64,000 nucleotides of DNA from Pseudomonas fluorescens (GCF_902497855.1 NZ_CABVHU010000006.1:124001-188000); one strand, 5' to 3'. Positions 20,666 through 30,466 are shown, numbered from the stretch's first letter. Notes: a model not told the origin generated them from the letters alone. Numbers and translations: made by a program.

Positions 20666-21432
20666 GGACCAATCTGCTCAAGCAGAAGCTCAGTGCGAGG
20701 GAGCCGGTCTACGGCTTGATCAGCTCGATTCCGGCCCCGGCCGCCATCGAATTGATTGCCGAGGCCGGTTTCGATTTCGTGATCATCGACATGGAGCACG
20801 TGCTGATCAACCCCGAAACCGTGGAGAACATGATCCGCACCGCCGAGAGCTACGCGTTGACACCTCTGGTGCGGGTGGCGGACCTCAACCCGAAAACCTT
20901 GCTGCGCCTGCTCGATGGCGGCGCCCAGGGCATCGTGCTGCCGATGATCGAAAGCGCCGAATCCCTGGCCGACAGCATTCGGGCCTGCAAATACCACCCC
21001 CAGGGCACTCGCAGCCTGAATGCCGGGCGTCCCGGTGCGTTTGGCAAGCACAGCCTGGCGGAGTACGTCGGGCTGGCCAATCAGCAAATCATGGTGGTGG
21101 CGATGATCGAAAGCGCCGCAGGCGTGCGCCGGGCGGCCGAGATTGCCGCGGTGCCTGGCCTGGACATGATCCTCGAAGGCGCTGCCGATTTGTCGCAATC
21201 CATGGGCACGCCCTGGCAGATCGACCGGCCCGAGGTGCAGCAGGCGCTGCTCGCCAGCTGGCAGGCCGCCAGTGCCGCCGGCGTGCCGTATTGCGCGATT
21301 CCACGCCAACCGGGCGACCACGAGCGTTGGTTGGCCCGCGGGGTAAACAGTTTTGTTTTGGGTGACGAGCGTGGCATCGCTTTTCGTGCCCTCCAGGCCA
21401 GATTGGCCGCCACTTCAGCAGAAGGAAAATAA
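20659..21432 (+). CDS. acsB: HpcH/HpaI family aldolase AcsB (achromobactin biosynthesis)
   Basis: A 257-residue aldolase of the HpcH/HpaI (citrate lyase beta-like) TIM-barrel family. Motifs include YGLISSIPAPAAIELIAEAG, FVIIDMEHVLINPETVENM with the metal-binding acidic residues, GAQGIVLPMIES, and VVAMIESAAGVRRAAEIAAV. Its exact chemistry in the pathway has not been firmly set; supply or trimming of a keto-acid unit is the usual suggestion. It overlaps the end of acsC and is followed 4 bases later by acsA. Confidence 0.88.
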   Translation: MLRTNLLKQKLSAREPVYGLISSIPAPAAIELIAEAGFDFVIIDMEHVLINPETVENMIRTAESYALTPLVRVADLNPKTLLRLLDGGAQGIVLPMIESAESLADSIRACKYHPQGTRSLNAGRPGAFGKHSLAEYVGLANQQIMVVAMIESAAGVRRAAEIAAVPGLDMILEGAADLSQSMGTPWQIDRPEVQQALLASWQAASAAGVPYCAIPRQPGDHERWLARGVNSFVLGDERGIAFRALQARLAATSAEGK

Positions 21433-21436
21433 TCGG

Positions 21437-23284
21437 ATGAATTTCACCGCAATGGCCGCCGACAACGTGATGCAGGATCTGGTCGACTGTTTGCTGGCCG
21501 AACATTTTTTCGGCACCGAGCCGCTGAACCTGGTGGCGCCCTCGGCATCCGCCGACCAGCCATTTACCGGTCTGAGCGCCGGGCAACGGATCTGGGAATG
21601 GCCCTGCGGTCCCCAGGGCTGCATCGTCATTGCCCTGCGTCCCGGCATCACCCAGCAATGGGAAAAAGTACCGGGCACGCCGGTATGGGCGCGCCAGGAT
21701 GAGCAGTTGACCGAGCTGTCTCCCGAGGCCTTCACCACCCAGGTGCTGGCCGGGATGACCGAACGCTACCCGGACAATGAAAAGGGCTTCGCGCTGTTCC
21801 TCGATGTGCTGCGCACCAGCGTGCGGCAAACCGAGTTGTCCCTCAGCCATGGGGTCGACAGCGAACGCTTGCTGGAAAAAGGCAACGCGGACTTCTTCCT
21901 GACCATGGAGCAGTGGGCCTCGCTGCGTGATCGTCCTTATCACCCGCTGGCCAAGGCCAAGCAGGGTTTGAGCGACAGCGAATACCAGCAGTATCAGGCC
22001 GAGTTCGCTCGCCCGGTGGCCTTGCACTGGGTGGCGGTCGATCGCACCTTGCTGCAATGCGGCGACGGTGTGACGGACCTGGCGCAGAGTTATCCCGCCC
22101 GGTACCTGTTGCCGCCGCTGTTGCAGGCCGACTTGCAACAAGAGTTGCACCAGCGGGGCATTGCCCAGAGCCATGTCGCGCTGCCGGTGCACCCGTGGCA
22201 GTTCGAGCATGTGTTGCAAGCGCAGCTTGGCGACGCGTTTGCCCGCGGCGACTGCCAGCGACTGGACTTCACCGACGGTGACTTCTTCGCCACCTCATCC
22301 TTGCGTTCGATGACGCCGTGCTTCAACAGTGCCGATTACCTCAAGCTGCCGATGGCGATTTATTCCCTCGGCGCCTCGCGTTACCTGCCCGCGGTGAAAA
22401 TGATCAATGGCGGCTTGAGTGAGGCGTTGCTGCGTCAGGCGCTGGGCAAGGATCAAACCCTGCAACAGTCCCTGCACCTGTGCGATGAAACCAAATGGTG
22501 GGCGTTCATGCCGCCGGACGCGACGCTGTTCGACGAAGCGCCGCGGCACCTGTCGGCCATGGTCCGTGGTTATCCACCGGCGCTGCTGGCAGATCCGGAC
22601 ACCCGACTGGTGCCCATGGCGGCGCTCGGCACGCCGCTGCCCGGCAGCAACCGGCACTTTTTCGATGACTGGATGGCTTACCGCCAATTGCCGGCCAACC
22701 CGGCATCGGTGATGACCCTGTTCCGCGAGCTGTGCCACAGCTTCTTCGACATCAACCTGCGGATGTTGCGCATCGGCATGCTCGGGGAAATCCACGGGCA
22801 GAACGCGGTGCTGGTGTGGAAGGCCGGTCACGCCCAGGGGCTGCTGTTGCGCGATCACGATTCGTTGCGCATCTACGTGCCGTGGCTGGAACGCAACGGC
22901 CTGGCCGACCCGGCCTACCGGCTGAAGAAGGGGCACGCCAACACGCTGTACCACGATCGCCCCGAAGACTTGCTGTTCTGGTTGCAGACCCTGGGTATTC
23001 AGGTCAACCTCCGCGCCATCATCGATACGCTGGCTGAGGTCTACGCATTGCCCGCGACCCGGTTGTGGAAGGCCATGGGTGAGGAGCTCAACGAGCTCAT
23101 CGACACTATCGAGTTTGATGCCGAGGCGCGAACCATGATCAAGCACCAGTTGTTCGAAGCACCGCACTGGCCACAGAAATTGTTGCTGACCCCGATGATC
23201 GAACGGGCGGGCGGCCCTGGCAGCATGCCGTTTGGCAAAGGCCAGGTGGTCAACCCGTTCCACAGGCTCGATCACGATGCCTGA
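21437..23284 (+). CDS. acsA: NIS siderophore synthetase AcsA (IucA/IucC family)
   Basis: The third IucA/IucC synthetase of the locus, 615 residues. Family motifs are VHPWQFEHVLQAQ, SLRSMTPCFNSADYLKLPM and GEIHGQNAVLVWK. It should catalyse another amide-forming condensation on the citrate core. ATG 21437 follows GAAGGAAAATAATCGG and is preferred to the in-frame start at 21353, which lies inside acsB. Its stop overlaps the cbrA start by 8 bases, linking biosynthesis and uptake genes in one apparent transcript. Confidence 0.92.
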   Translation: MNFTAMAADNVMQDLVDCLLAEHFFGTEPLNLVAPSASADQPFTGLSAGQRIWEWPCGPQGCIVIALRPGITQQWEKVPGTPVWARQDEQLTELSPEAFTTQVLAGMTERYPDNEKGFALFLDVLRTSVRQTELSLSHGVDSERLLEKGNADFFLTMEQWASLRDRPYHPLAKAKQGLSDSEYQQYQAEFARPVALHWVAVDRTLLQCGDGVTDLAQSYPARYLLPPLLQADLQQELHQRGIAQSHVALPVHPWQFEHVLQAQLGDAFARGDCQRLDFTDGDFFATSSLRSMTPCFNSADYLKLPMAIYSLGASRYLPAVKMINGGLSEALLRQALGKDQTLQQSLHLCDETKWWAFMPPDATLFDEAPRHLSAMVRGYPPALLADPDTRLVPMAALGTPLPGSNRHFFDDWMAYRQLPANPASVMTLFRELCHSFFDINLRMLRIGMLGEIHGQNAVLVWKAGHAQGLLLRDHDSLRIYVPWLERNGLADPAYRLKKGHANTLYHDRPEDLLFWLQTLGIQVNLRAIIDTLAEVYALPATRLWKAMGEELNELIDTIEFDAEARTMIKHQLFEAPHWPQKLLLTPMIERAGGPGSMPFGKGQVVNPFHRLDHDA

Positions 23285-24197
23285 ACCGCGACATCATCCT
23301 TCCAGGCGCACGCTGCTGCGCCTGTCCCTGGGGGCGCTCGCCCTCAGGTGTTGCACGCCGGCGTGGGCCGAGACCGGCGCCGCGCCGTTGCGGGTGATCA
23401 CCCTGTTTCAGGGCGCCACCGACTGCGCCGTGGTGTTGGGCGTGACGCCCTGTGGCGTGGTGGATTCCTGGAGCGAGAAACCGACCTATCGCTATTTGCG
23501 CGAAGCCCTGGGCGCCGTGCCCCATGTCGGGCTGGAAACCCAGCCCAGCCTCGAGGACATCGCGCTGCTCAAGCCGGACCTGATCGTGGCCTCGCGCTTT
23601 CGCCATGAGCGCATCGCACCCTTGCTCAGGCAGATCGCCCCGGTGCTGATGCTGGAGGAAGTGTTTGAGTTCAAGAAGACCCTGGCCCTGATGGGCGCTG
23701 CATTGCAGCGGCAACAGCAGGCCGACGACATTCTCAACCGCTGGCAGCAGCGTGTGGCGCAACTGCGTCAGCAATTGCAGCAGACCTTTGCCGGGCGCTG
23801 GCCGCCGACGGTGTCGATCCTGGATATCCGCGAAGACCACATCCGCAGCTATCTGCCGGCCAGCTTCCCCGGTTCGGTGCTCAGCGAACTGGGCTTCAAC
23901 TGGAGTGACGGCAGCCGGGAGGCGAGCGGGGTGTCGATCAAACTCACCAGCAAGGAGAGCCTTGCGGTGGTGAATGCCGACATCTTTTTTGTGTTTCTGC
24001 GGGCGCAGAACGCGGCGGTGCAACGCAATTACGAGAGCCTGGTGCAACACCCGCTGTGGCGGCAGATGCGTGCCCCGCAGCAAGGCCAGGTGTGGCAGGT
24101 CGACGGCATCGCCTGGAGCCTGTCGGGCGGCATGCTGGGGGCGAACCTGATGCTCGACGACGTGGCCCGGGTGGCTGCGGCGCAGGTGGCCTCATGA
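23277..24197 (+). CDS. cbrA: achromobactin ABC transporter substrate-binding protein
   Basis: A 306-residue periplasmic ferric-siderophore binding protein of the FecB/BtuF type. The N terminus has a twin-arginine-like signal (SRRTLLRL) followed by a hydrophobic stretch ending CCTPAWA, so Tat export is plausible. The rest follows the family pattern, with [33 protein letters not shown] and RIAPLL. ATG 23277 is chosen over the ORF start at 23232, which would put the signal peptide internally. It is the first of four uptake genes in the cbrABCD order. Confidence 0.9.
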   Translation: MPEPRHHPSRRTLLRLSLGALALRCCTPAWAETGAAPLRVITLFQGATDCAVVLGVTPCGVVDSWSEKPTYRYLREALGAVPHVGLETQPSLEDIALLKPDLIVASRFRHERIAPLLRQIAPVLMLEEVFEFKKTLALMGAALQRQQQADDILNRWQQRVAQLRQQLQQTFAGRWPPTVSILDIREDHIRSYLPASFPGSVLSELGFNWSDGSREASGVSIKLTSKESLAVVNADIFFVFLRAQNAAVQRNYESLVQHPLWRQMRAPQQGQVWQVDGIAWSLSGGMLGANLMLDDVARVAAAQVAS

Positions 24198-25183
24198 GTC
24201 CTGGTGCAAAGCTGTGTAGCGCAGGTGTCGTGTTGCTGCTGTGCTGTGTGTTGAGCCTGGCGGTCGGCGCCACCTGGATTCCGCTGCCGCAGATTGCCGC
24301 GGCGTTTGTCCATCCCGACCCGCTGAGTATCGATCATGTGCTGGTGACCACCACGCGGCTGTCGCGGACCCTGATGGCGATTTCCGTCGGCGCCAGCCTG
24401 GCGGTGGCGGGGGCGCTGATGCAGGCACTGACGCGTAATCCGCTGGCGTCTCCCGGCCTGTTCGGGATCAATGCCGGTGCGACCTTTTTCATCATCCTGT
24501 TTTCCTCGGTCTTCTCCCTGGCCTCGCCGGATGCCTGGCTGTGGTGTGCCTTTCTTGGCGCCGCCGTGGCGGGGTGCCTGGTGTGGCTGATCGGCAACAT
24601 GGGGCAGGGCAGTCTCAGTCCGCTGCGCATCGTGCTGGCGGGGGCGGCGATGGCCGCGCTGTTCTCCGCCTTCAGCCAGGCATTGCTGGTGGTCAACCAG
24701 GATGGCCTGGACACGGTGCTGTTCTGGATGGCCGGTTCCTTGACCGAACGCAGCCTGGCGACCGCCGCCCCCTTGTTGCTGTGCGCGGTGCTCGGCTTGT
24801 CGGGGGCACTGTTGCTGGGCGGGCAGCTCAACGTACTGAACGCCGGGGAAGAGATCGCCACCGGGCTGGGACAGCGAACCGGCCTGATCCGGCTGCTGAT
24901 GAGCGTGCTGGTGATCTGCCTGGCGGGCAGCGCCGTGGCGTTGGCCGGCAGCATCGGTTTCATCGGCCTGCTGGTGCCGCACATGGTGCGCAAGGGATTG
25001 TCCATCGACCATCGCTGGCTGTTGCCCGGTTGTGCGCTGCTGGGGGCCATTCTGCTGCTGTTGGCGGATACCCTGTCGCGGGTGGTGATCCTGCCGCAGG
25101 AGGTGCCGGTGGGCGTCATGACGGCGCTGTTCGGCGCGCCGTTCTTTATCATGCTGGCGCGGCGTGGAGGTCGTTATGGATAA
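24194..25183 (+). CDS. cbrB: achromobactin ABC transporter permease
   Basis: A 329-residue FecCD-family inner-membrane permease with roughly nine to ten hydrophobic segments. It shows the family motifs [36 protein letters not shown], and [16 protein letters not shown] in the coupling-loop region that touches the ATPase. ATG 24194 overlaps the cbrA stop (ATGA). It should form a heterodimeric channel with the next gene product. Confidence 0.92.
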   Translation: MSPGAKLCSAGVVLLLCCVLSLAVGATWIPLPQIAAAFVHPDPLSIDHVLVTTTRLSRTLMAISVGASLAVAGALMQALTRNPLASPGLFGINAGATFFIILFSSVFSLASPDAWLWCAFLGAAVAGCLVWLIGNMGQGSLSPLRIVLAGAAMAALFSAFSQALLVVNQDGLDTVLFWMAGSLTERSLATAAPLLLCAVLGLSGALLLGGQLNVLNAGEEIATGLGQRTGLIRLLMSVLVICLAGSAVALAGSIGFIGLLVPHMVRKGLSIDHRWLLPGCALLGAILLLLADTLSRVVILPQEVPVGVMTALFGAPFFIMLARRGGRYG

Positions 25184-26207
25184 GGTGGTGACCTGGCGCC
25201 GGGGCGGGTATTCCCGGCAGGTCAACCTGGGTACCTGGTGGCGACTTGGGGCGGCGCTGCTGGTCACCTCGCTGGTGATGCTCGGCTCGTTGGCGCTGGG
25301 CAAGGTGGTCCTCTCGCCCTTCGAGGTGTTGCGCATCCTGTTTTCCACCCAGGACCCCAGCCTGACCCTGATCGTCGAGCAACTGCGTTTTCCGCGGATT
25401 GTCCTGGCGGCCTTGGTGGGGGCGGCGCTGTCGGTGTCCGGGCTGATCCTGCAAAGCATCATCCGCAACCCGCTGGCGTCGCCCGACCTGCTGGGCATCA
25501 CCAGCGGTGCCAGCGCCGCCGCCGTGCTCTACCTGTCGTTCCTGTCGGTGACCCTGGGGCAACAGTTTCTGCCCCTGGCGGCGATGCTCGGAGCGGCCCT
25601 GGCGACACTGGCCATTTATCTGCTGGCCTGGAAGCAGGGCGCCTCGCCGTTGCGCCTGGTGCTGATCGGCGTCGGCGTGTCGGCGATGTTGACGGCGGCG
25701 ACCACCTTCATCCTGGTCTTCAGCCCACTGACCACCACCCTGTCGGCGTATGTCTGGTTGACCGGCAGCGTCTACGGCGCCAGTTGGCCCGAGCCCCTGG
25801 CGCTGGCGGGCTGGCTGTTGGGCATTTGCCCGTTGCTGGTGCTGCTGGCGCGGCAGGTGATGGTGCAACAGCTGGACGACCACCTGGCCCAGGGCATCGG
25901 CGTGCGCGTGCAGTGGCTGCGGGCCGGTCTGTTGCTGGTGAGTGTGGCCTTGGCCGGCGCGGCCGTTGCCTGGGGGGGCGCGATCGCCTTTGTCGGGCTG
26001 ATTGCGCCGCACATCGCCAAGCGCCTGGTAGCCCCGGGTTTCGCCGGTCAAGCGGTGATGGCGGCGCTGGTCGGGGCCAACCTGGTGATGCTGGCGGACC
26101 TGGCCGGGCGCACGCTGTTCTTGCCCCTGGATCTGCCGGCGGGGATCTTTGTCGCGGTCCTGGGCACGCCCTTTTTTCTCTATCTGTTGATTAAACAACG
26201 TCATTAA
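25176..26207 (+). CDS. cbrC: achromobactin ABC transporter permease
   Basis: A 343-residue FecCD-family permease, paralogous to the preceding gene. Visible motifs are [37 protein letters not shown] and [21 protein letters not shown] 25176 sits after GGAGG (25166-25170), so it is preferred over the GTG at 25164; the start overlaps the end of cbrB by 8 bases. With CbrB it would form the membrane channel for ferric achromobactin. Confidence 0.92.
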   Translation: MDKVVTWRRGGYSRQVNLGTWWRLGAALLVTSLVMLGSLALGKVVLSPFEVLRILFSTQDPSLTLIVEQLRFPRIVLAALVGAALSVSGLILQSIIRNPLASPDLLGITSGASAAAVLYLSFLSVTLGQQFLPLAAMLGAALATLAIYLLAWKQGASPLRLVLIGVGVSAMLTAATTFILVFSPLTTTLSAYVWLTGSVYGASWPEPLALAGWLLGICPLLVLLARQVMVQQLDDHLAQGIGVRVQWLRAGLLLVSVALAGAAVAWGGAIAFVGLIAPHIAKRLVAPGFAGQAVMAALVGANLVMLADLAGRTLFLPLDLPAGIFVAVLGTPFFLYLLIKQRH

Positions 26208-26219
26208 GGAACTCAACGC

Positions 26220-27011
26220 ATGACGTCGATTGCAAGTCGCGGCCTGACCCTGAGCTATCAGCGCCAGGTGATTATTGACGCGCTGGACATGCAACTGCCC
26301 AAGGGCAAGATCTCGGTGCTGATCGGCAGCAATGGCTGCGGCAAAAGCACCCTGCTCAAATCCTTCGCCCGGTTGCTGAAACCGCAGCAAGGCTCGGTGA
26401 TTCTCAACGGGGTGGATATCCAGCAAAAATCCACCGCGGCGGTGGCGCGTGAACTGGCGATCCTGCCCCAGACCCCGACCGCGCCGGAGGGCATTACCGT
26501 GCGCCAGCTCGTGGCGCTGGGTCGATACCCGTATCAGAGCTGGATGCAGCAGTGGTCGGTCGAAGATGAAGCCATGGTCAATCGCGCCCTGGAGCAGACC
26601 AGCCTGCAGGCGCTGGCCGATCGACCGGTGGACGCCTTGTCCGGCGGGCAGCGCCAGCGGGCGTGGATCGCCATGACCCTGGCCCAGGACACCGGCATCA
26701 TGCTGCTGGACGAGCCGACCACCTTTCTCGACCTGGCGCACCAGATCGAAGTCCTGGACCTGCTGCGCGACCTCAACCGGCTCGAGAACAAAACCATCAT
26801 CATGGTGCTGCACGACCTCAACCTGGCCTGTCGTTATGCCGATCATATGGTCGCGGTGCATGAGCGTACGGCGTTTGCCCAGGGCCGGCCCGAGGACGTC
26901 TTGACCCAGGCCCTGGTCAAGACCGTGTTCGACCTCAACTGTCGAATCATTCCTGACCCGTTCTTTGGTACGCCGATGTGTATCCCGTTCGGTCGGGAAT
27001 TGCCGCAATGA
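26220..27011 (+). CDS. cbrD: achromobactin ABC transporter ATP-binding protein
   Basis: A 263-residue FepC-type ATPase. Walker A is GSNGCGKST, the signature is LSGGQRQR, Walker B is [12 protein letters not shown], and the H-loop is MVLHDLNLA. It powers the CbrBC permease. ATG 26220 follows AAGGAACTCAACGC, 12 bases after cbrC. Its stop overlaps the start of the FhuF-like gene, continuing the operon. Confidence 0.94.
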   Translation: MTSIASRGLTLSYQRQVIIDALDMQLPKGKISVLIGSNGCGKSTLLKSFARLLKPQQGSVILNGVDIQQKSTAAVARELAILPQTPTAPEGITVRQLVALGRYPYQSWMQQWSVEDEAMVNRALEQTSLQALADRPVDALSGGQRQRAWIAMTLAQDTGIMLLDEPTTFLDLAHQIEVLDLLRDLNRLENKTIIMVLHDLNLACRYADHMVAVHERTAFAQGRPEDVLTQALVKTVFDLNCRIIPDPFFGTPMCIPFGRELPQ

Positions 27012-27793
27012 GTCTGGCTGGTTATTTCACGGCGCCAGAGTGGGCGGTGTTGTCCGGTGGATTGCGGCTCAAAGACATTGAAGAGCGCGACCCGTTACGC
27101 TCGCTGATGGCCCGGGACTTGTTGCAGGAGGAGGTGTGCGAACAACTGCTGGACGCCTTGGGCCCGGTGATCGGCTCGCCGACCCGGGCGATCACTGCCT
27201 CGTTGCTGGGTAAGCGTTTATCGTTTTTGGCGACCGGTGCCTGCCTGTATGCGATGTCGGTGTACGACAAGGGGCTGCTGCTGTCCCTGGACAACACGGT
27301 GATCGAGTACGGCCACGATGACGGGCTGTGGACCTCGTCGCTGCCGCTGCATCACGGCCAGCCGCTGACCTATGGGGTGAACGAGCGCGAGGCCTGGCGG
27401 GAAGCCGTGGTGCAGGCGCTGTTTGCCGGGCTGCTGAAACCGCTGTGGCAAACCTTCAACCGGGTCACGGGCGTTTCACGGCGCATTCTCTGGGAGAACA
27501 GCGCCGTACGCGTGTATTCGTTGTATGAAAAACGCATGGCAAAAATTGACGATCCGTCGGTGCGCGAACGCTGCGAAGCGGATTTCAAGTGGTTGCTGAC
27601 CCAGGCACAACCTTCACTGTTCGGCCTCGACTACAACCCGCTGAGCCATTTCCGCCGGCCGCCGACACTGGTCGACGACGGGCAACGCAGCATTCGCTTT
27701 CGCCGCACCTGTTGCTTCTACTACCTGGCCACCGAGCCTGCTGAATACTGCTCGACCTGCCCATTGCTACGTCCGGGGAAAAAATGCCGATGA
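27008..27793 (+). CDS. FhuF-like siderophore ferric reductase
   Basis: A 261-residue protein with the FhuF-type C terminus: adjacent cysteines in TCCFYYL, then CSTCPLLRP, the C-C-x10-C-x2-C pattern that binds a 2Fe-2S cluster. Such proteins release iron from imported ferric siderophores by reduction in the cytoplasm. ATG 27008 overlaps the cbrD stop, so it is probably the last step of the same uptake system. The last codons overlap the next gene by 10 bases, and this junction is partly duplicated just downstream. Confidence 0.85.
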   Translation: MSLAGYFTAPEWAVLSGGLRLKDIEERDPLRSLMARDLLQEEVCEQLLDALGPVIGSPTRAITASLLGKRLSFLATGACLYAMSVYDKGLLLSLDNTVIEYGHDDGLWTSSLPLHHGQPLTYGVNEREAWREAVVQALFAGLLKPLWQTFNRVTGVSRRILWENSAVRVYSLYEKRMAKIDDPSVRERCEADFKWLLTQAQPSLFGLDYNPLSHFRRPPTLVDDGQRSIRFRRTCCFYYLATEPAEYCSTCPLLRPGKKCR

Positions 27794-27917
27794 GCGATCA
27801 GATCAACCCTCGCCAGCAGCTCGTCAGCCGGGAGCAGCCAGACCCGTCCATTGCCACGTCCGGGGAAATGCCGATGAGCTATCAGATCAACCCTCGCCAG
27901 CCAGTCGTCAACCAGGA
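27763..27917 (+). repeat. imperfect ~70-bp direct repeat over the fhuF-like/rraA-like junction
   Basis: The segment 27763-27832 is repeated with changes at 27850-27917. Both copies carry ATTG-(C/T)-(T/C)ACGTCCGGGG, ATGCCGATGAGC and ATCAGATCAACCCTCGCCAG. The second copy lacks two A residues of the A-run. The duplication gives the downstream gene two possible starts, ATG 27784 and ATG 27868. Confidence 0.85.
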
Positions 27918-28500
27918 ATTACTCGCCGCTTACCGGTCGATCCCTTCGTCCACCATCGGCCATTTTTCCGACCGTGGCTTCCTGCGCGGGATCAAGCCGT
28001 TGTTCAACGACATCCGCATGGTCGGCCATGTCGTCACCGTCAAAGTCTTCCCGCCCGATGGCAGCATTCTGCGTGAGGCCCTGTTGTCGAGCGAGCCAGG
28101 CGACGTGCTGGTGATCGAATGCGTGGGCGACGAGGAATGTGGTTGCTGGGGCGAGCTGCGCACCCTGGCGGGATTGATCAAAGGCCTGGCCGGGGTGGTG
28201 GTGTCGGGTGCCGTCACCGACGTCAGCGCCTTGCGTCGTCATGGCTTGCCGGTGTTTTGCCGGGACGTCAGTGCATTCACCACCCGCGGCATCGGCGCCC
28301 GTGGCGAAGTCAATCAGGCGATCCAGGTTGGCGAGGTTCGGGTGCAGCCGGGAGACCTGGCCATCGGTGACGATGACGGCGTCTTCATCCTCGATCCGCG
28401 GCAGGCCGCCGAGCTGCTGCCCGAGCTGTTGATCAAGGAGGAAGCGGACCAGCGGCGCAGAGCCGAATTCCTGCAGCGGCTCCACGCCCGTCCTGCATAA
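27784..28500 (+). CDS. RraA family protein (HMG aldolase/regulator-like)
   Basis: A 238-residue RraA-family protein. The core shows SSTIGHFSDRGFL, the glycine-rich GDVLVIECVGDEECGCWGELRTLAGLIKGLAG, GAVTDVSALRRHGLPVF and the late GDLAIGDDDGV. Members include aldolases for 4-hydroxy-4-methyl-2-oxoglutarate and RNase E regulators; which applies is unknown. Residues 1-18 ([11 protein letters not shown]...) are repeated at 29-46 (MPMSYQINPRQ...) because of the DNA duplication, so ATG 27868 may be the original start. Linked to the siderophore operon by overlap with the preceding gene. Confidence 0.82.
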   Translation: MPMSDQINPRQQLVSREQPDPSIATSGEMPMSYQINPRQPVVNQELLAAYRSIPSSTIGHFSDRGFLRGIKPLFNDIRMVGHVVTVKVFPPDGSILREALLSSEPGDVLVIECVGDEECGCWGELRTLAGLIKGLAGVVVSGAVTDVSALRRHGLPVFCRDVSAFTTRGIGARGEVNQAIQVGEVRVQPGDLAIGDDDGVFILDPRQAAELLPELLIKEEADQRRRAEFLQRLHARPA

Positions 28501-28514
28501 GTCGGCGCAATCGC

Positions 28515-28735
28515 CCCTGTAGGAGCTGGCTTGCCAGCGAAAGCGGCCTCAAGCCTTGCAGCGCCCATGCAGACGCCTTCGCCGGCAAGCCGGCTCCTAC
28601 ACAGGGTATGCGTTGACCACAATCCATCTTACACAGCTGATCCCTGTAGGAGCTGGCTTGCCAGCGAAAGCGGCCTCAAGCCTTGCAGCGCCCATGCAGA
28701 CGCCTTCGCCGGCAAGCCGGCTCCTACAGGGGAGG
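28515..28735. repeat. two tandem copies of a REPIN
   Basis: Two nearly identical ~90-bp units at 28515-28606 and 28645-28735. Each begins CTGTAGGAGCTGGCTTGCCA, carries CAAGCCTTGCAGCGCCC internally, and ends with the facing palindrome GCCGGCAAGCCGGCTCCTAC. The units differ by only a few bases, so the duplication is recent or conversion is active. They separate the convergent rraA-like and oxidoreductase genes. Confidence 0.88.
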
Positions 28736-28743
28736 GCGCCCGC

Positions 28744-30027
28744 TCAGAACCCGAACTTGTCGCGCAACCCGTAATACCACGCCCCCAACGCCGCAAACGG
28801 TGTCCGCAGCATCTGCCCACCGGGAAACGGATAATGCGGCAGGTCGGCAAACGCGTCGAAACGCTCCGCCTGGCCACGCAAGGCCTCCGCCAGGACCTTG
28901 CCCGCCAGGTGCGTATAAGTCACCCCATGACCGCTACAGCCCTGGGAATAGTAGATGTTGTCCCCCAAGCGTCCGACCTGAGGCAGGCGCGACAACGTCA
29001 GCAGGAAATTGCCGGTCCAGGCGTAATCGATCTTCACGTCCTTGAGTTGAGGAAAGGCCTTGAGCATCTTCGGCCGGATGATCGCTTCAATGTTCGCCGG
29101 ATCCCGCGCGCCATACACCACGCCACCGCCGAAAATCAGACGCTTGTCGCCACTCAGGCGGTAATAGTCGAGCAGGTAATTGCAGTCTTCGACGCAATAA
29201 TCCTGAGGCAGCATGGCCCTGGCCAGTTCCTCGCCCAGCGGCTCGGTGGTAATGACCTGTGTCCCGCAAGGCATCGACTTGGCGGCCAGCTCCGGCACCA
29301 GATTACCCAGATAGGCATTGCCGGCAACGATGATGAACTTCGCCCTGACCTTGCCCTGTGGCGTATGCACCACCGGGCTCGCCCCGCGCTCGATCCGCAC
29401 CGCCGGCGACTGCTCATAAATAGTGCCGCCCAACGACTCGACGGCCGCGGCTTCGCCCAGCACCAGGTTCAGCGGATGAATGTGCCCGCCACTCATGTCG
29501 AGCATGCCGCCGATGTATTGATCGCACGCCACCACTTCACGGATCCGGCGTTGATCCATCAGCTCCAGCTGGGTGTGACCGAAACGCTCCCACAGGCGCT
29601 TCTGGGATTCCAGGTGCCCCATCTGCTTGGCGGTGATGGCCGCGAACACGCCGCCATCCTTCAGGTCGCACTGGATATTATATTTGGCAACCCGCTCGCG
29701 AATGATCCGCCCGCCCTCGAACGCCATCTGCCCCAGCAACTGAGCCTGCTTGGGCCCGACACTGCGTTCGATCACATCGATGTCACGGCTATAGCTGTTG
29801 ACGATCTGCCCGCCATTACGCCCCGACGCGCCAAAACCCACCTTGGCCGCTTCCAGGACCGTCACCCGAAAACCGTGCTCCAGCAAAAACAGGGCAGAGG
29901 ACAGCCCGGTGTAACCGGCACCGATCACACAGACATCCGTCTCTACTTCATCCTGCAGGGCCGGGCGCGGCGGAACCGCATTGGCCGAAGCGGCGTAGTA
30001 GGACTCGGGGTAGGGTGTGTGCGCCAT
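28744..30027 (-). CDS. FAD-dependent oxidoreductase, gamma-glutamylputrescine oxidase-like (PuuB/OrdL)
   Basis: A 427-residue DAO-family flavoprotein. The start MAHTPYPESYYAAS is typical of the PuuB/OrdL group, followed by the dinucleotide-binding motif DVCVIGAGYTGLSSALFLLE, GASGRNGGQIV, and a C-terminal CSGHGVTYTHLAGK region. Related enzymes oxidise gamma-glutamylputrescine in polyamine breakdown; the exact substrate here is not shown by the neighbours. It is convergent with the siderophore operon and divergent from tRNA-Val. TTTAATATA-type AT-rich sequence upstream likely holds its promoter. Confidence 0.88.
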   Translation of the reverse strand: MAHTPYPESYYAASANAVPPRPALQDEVETDVCVIGAGYTGLSSALFLLEHGFRVTVLEAAKVGFGASGRNGGQIVNSYSRDIDVIERSVGPKQAQLLGQMAFEGGRIIRERVAKYNIQCDLKDGGVFAAITAKQMGHLESQKRLWERFGHTQLELMDQRRIREVVACDQYIGGMLDMSGGHIHPLNLVLGEAAAVESLGGTIYEQSPAVRIERGASPVVHTPQGKVRAKFIIVAGNAYLGNLVPELAAKSMPCGTQVITTEPLGEELARAMLPQDYCVEDCNYLLDYYRLSGDKRLIFGGGVVYGARDPANIEAIIRPKMLKAFPQLKDVKIDYAWTGNFLLTLSRLPQVGRLGDNIYYSQGCSGHGVTYTHLAGKVLAEALRGQAERFDAFADLPHYPFPGGQMLRTPFAALGAWYYGLRDKFGF

Positions 30028-30169
30028 CCTGCAGCCTCTGTTTAATATATTTTACGAGTGCATCGATCCTACCCGAGTTAAAAATCGGCCGCCAGCCACC
30101 GCAAACGCTTCTTTGCCGCGGCAAAATTAAATATTTTGCATATTCATAGGGTTAGCTCGAAAAAAGGTG

Positions 30170-30197
30170 TTGACACCCCTCCGCAATTCCGTAGAAT
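30170..30197 (+). promoter_or_regulatory. promoter of tRNA-Val(GAC) copy 1
   Basis: TTGACA (30170-30175) and TAGAAT (30192-30197) with a 16-base spacer lie 13 bases before the tRNA. The second tRNA copy at 31372 keeps the same TAGAAT but not this -35 box. Confidence 0.7.
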
Positions 30198-30210
30198 GCC
30201 GCCTCACAGC

Positions 30211-30287
30211 AGGCACGTAGCTCAGTTGGTTAGAGCACCACCTTGACATGGTGGGGGTCGTTGGTTCGAGTCCAATCGCGCCTACCA
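30211..30287 (+). tRNA. tRNA-Val(GAC), copy 1
   Basis: A 77-nt cloverleaf starting AGGCACGTAGCTCAG, with anticodon loop TTGACAT (anticodon GAC, valine), T-arm GGTTCGAGTCC and encoded CCA. The acceptor stem AGGCACG/CGCGCCT has one A-C mismatch at the fifth pair in both copies in this window. Confidence 0.96.
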
Positions 30288-30318
30288 AACAAAATCCGCT
30301 CTGCTGGGCGGTCTGGAA

Positions 30319-30345
30319 GGGCTCACCGAAAGGTGGGCCCTTTTT
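30319..30345 (+). terminator. intrinsic terminator after tRNA-Val copy 1
   Basis: GGGCTCACC-GAAA-GGTGGGCCC followed by TTTTT, ending the tRNA-Val transcript. A near copy follows the second tRNA-Val. Confidence 0.9.
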
Positions 30346-30466
30346 CGTTGTCGATTGAAAAATCTCATAAGCGCTGAGGCTCGATACGCGGTGTCAGTCC
30401 GTGCCTTGCGCCTCCAGGCTTTGCCTCGACGGTCCCTGGCGTTCTCAGCGATCGAGGAACGGAATG

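Noticed and set aside
28515..28735. CRISPR-like array from repeated units
   Set aside because: Units are REPINs with palindromic ends and identical centres, not repeats with unique spacers; no cas genes are present. No CRISPR array was seen anywhere in the window.
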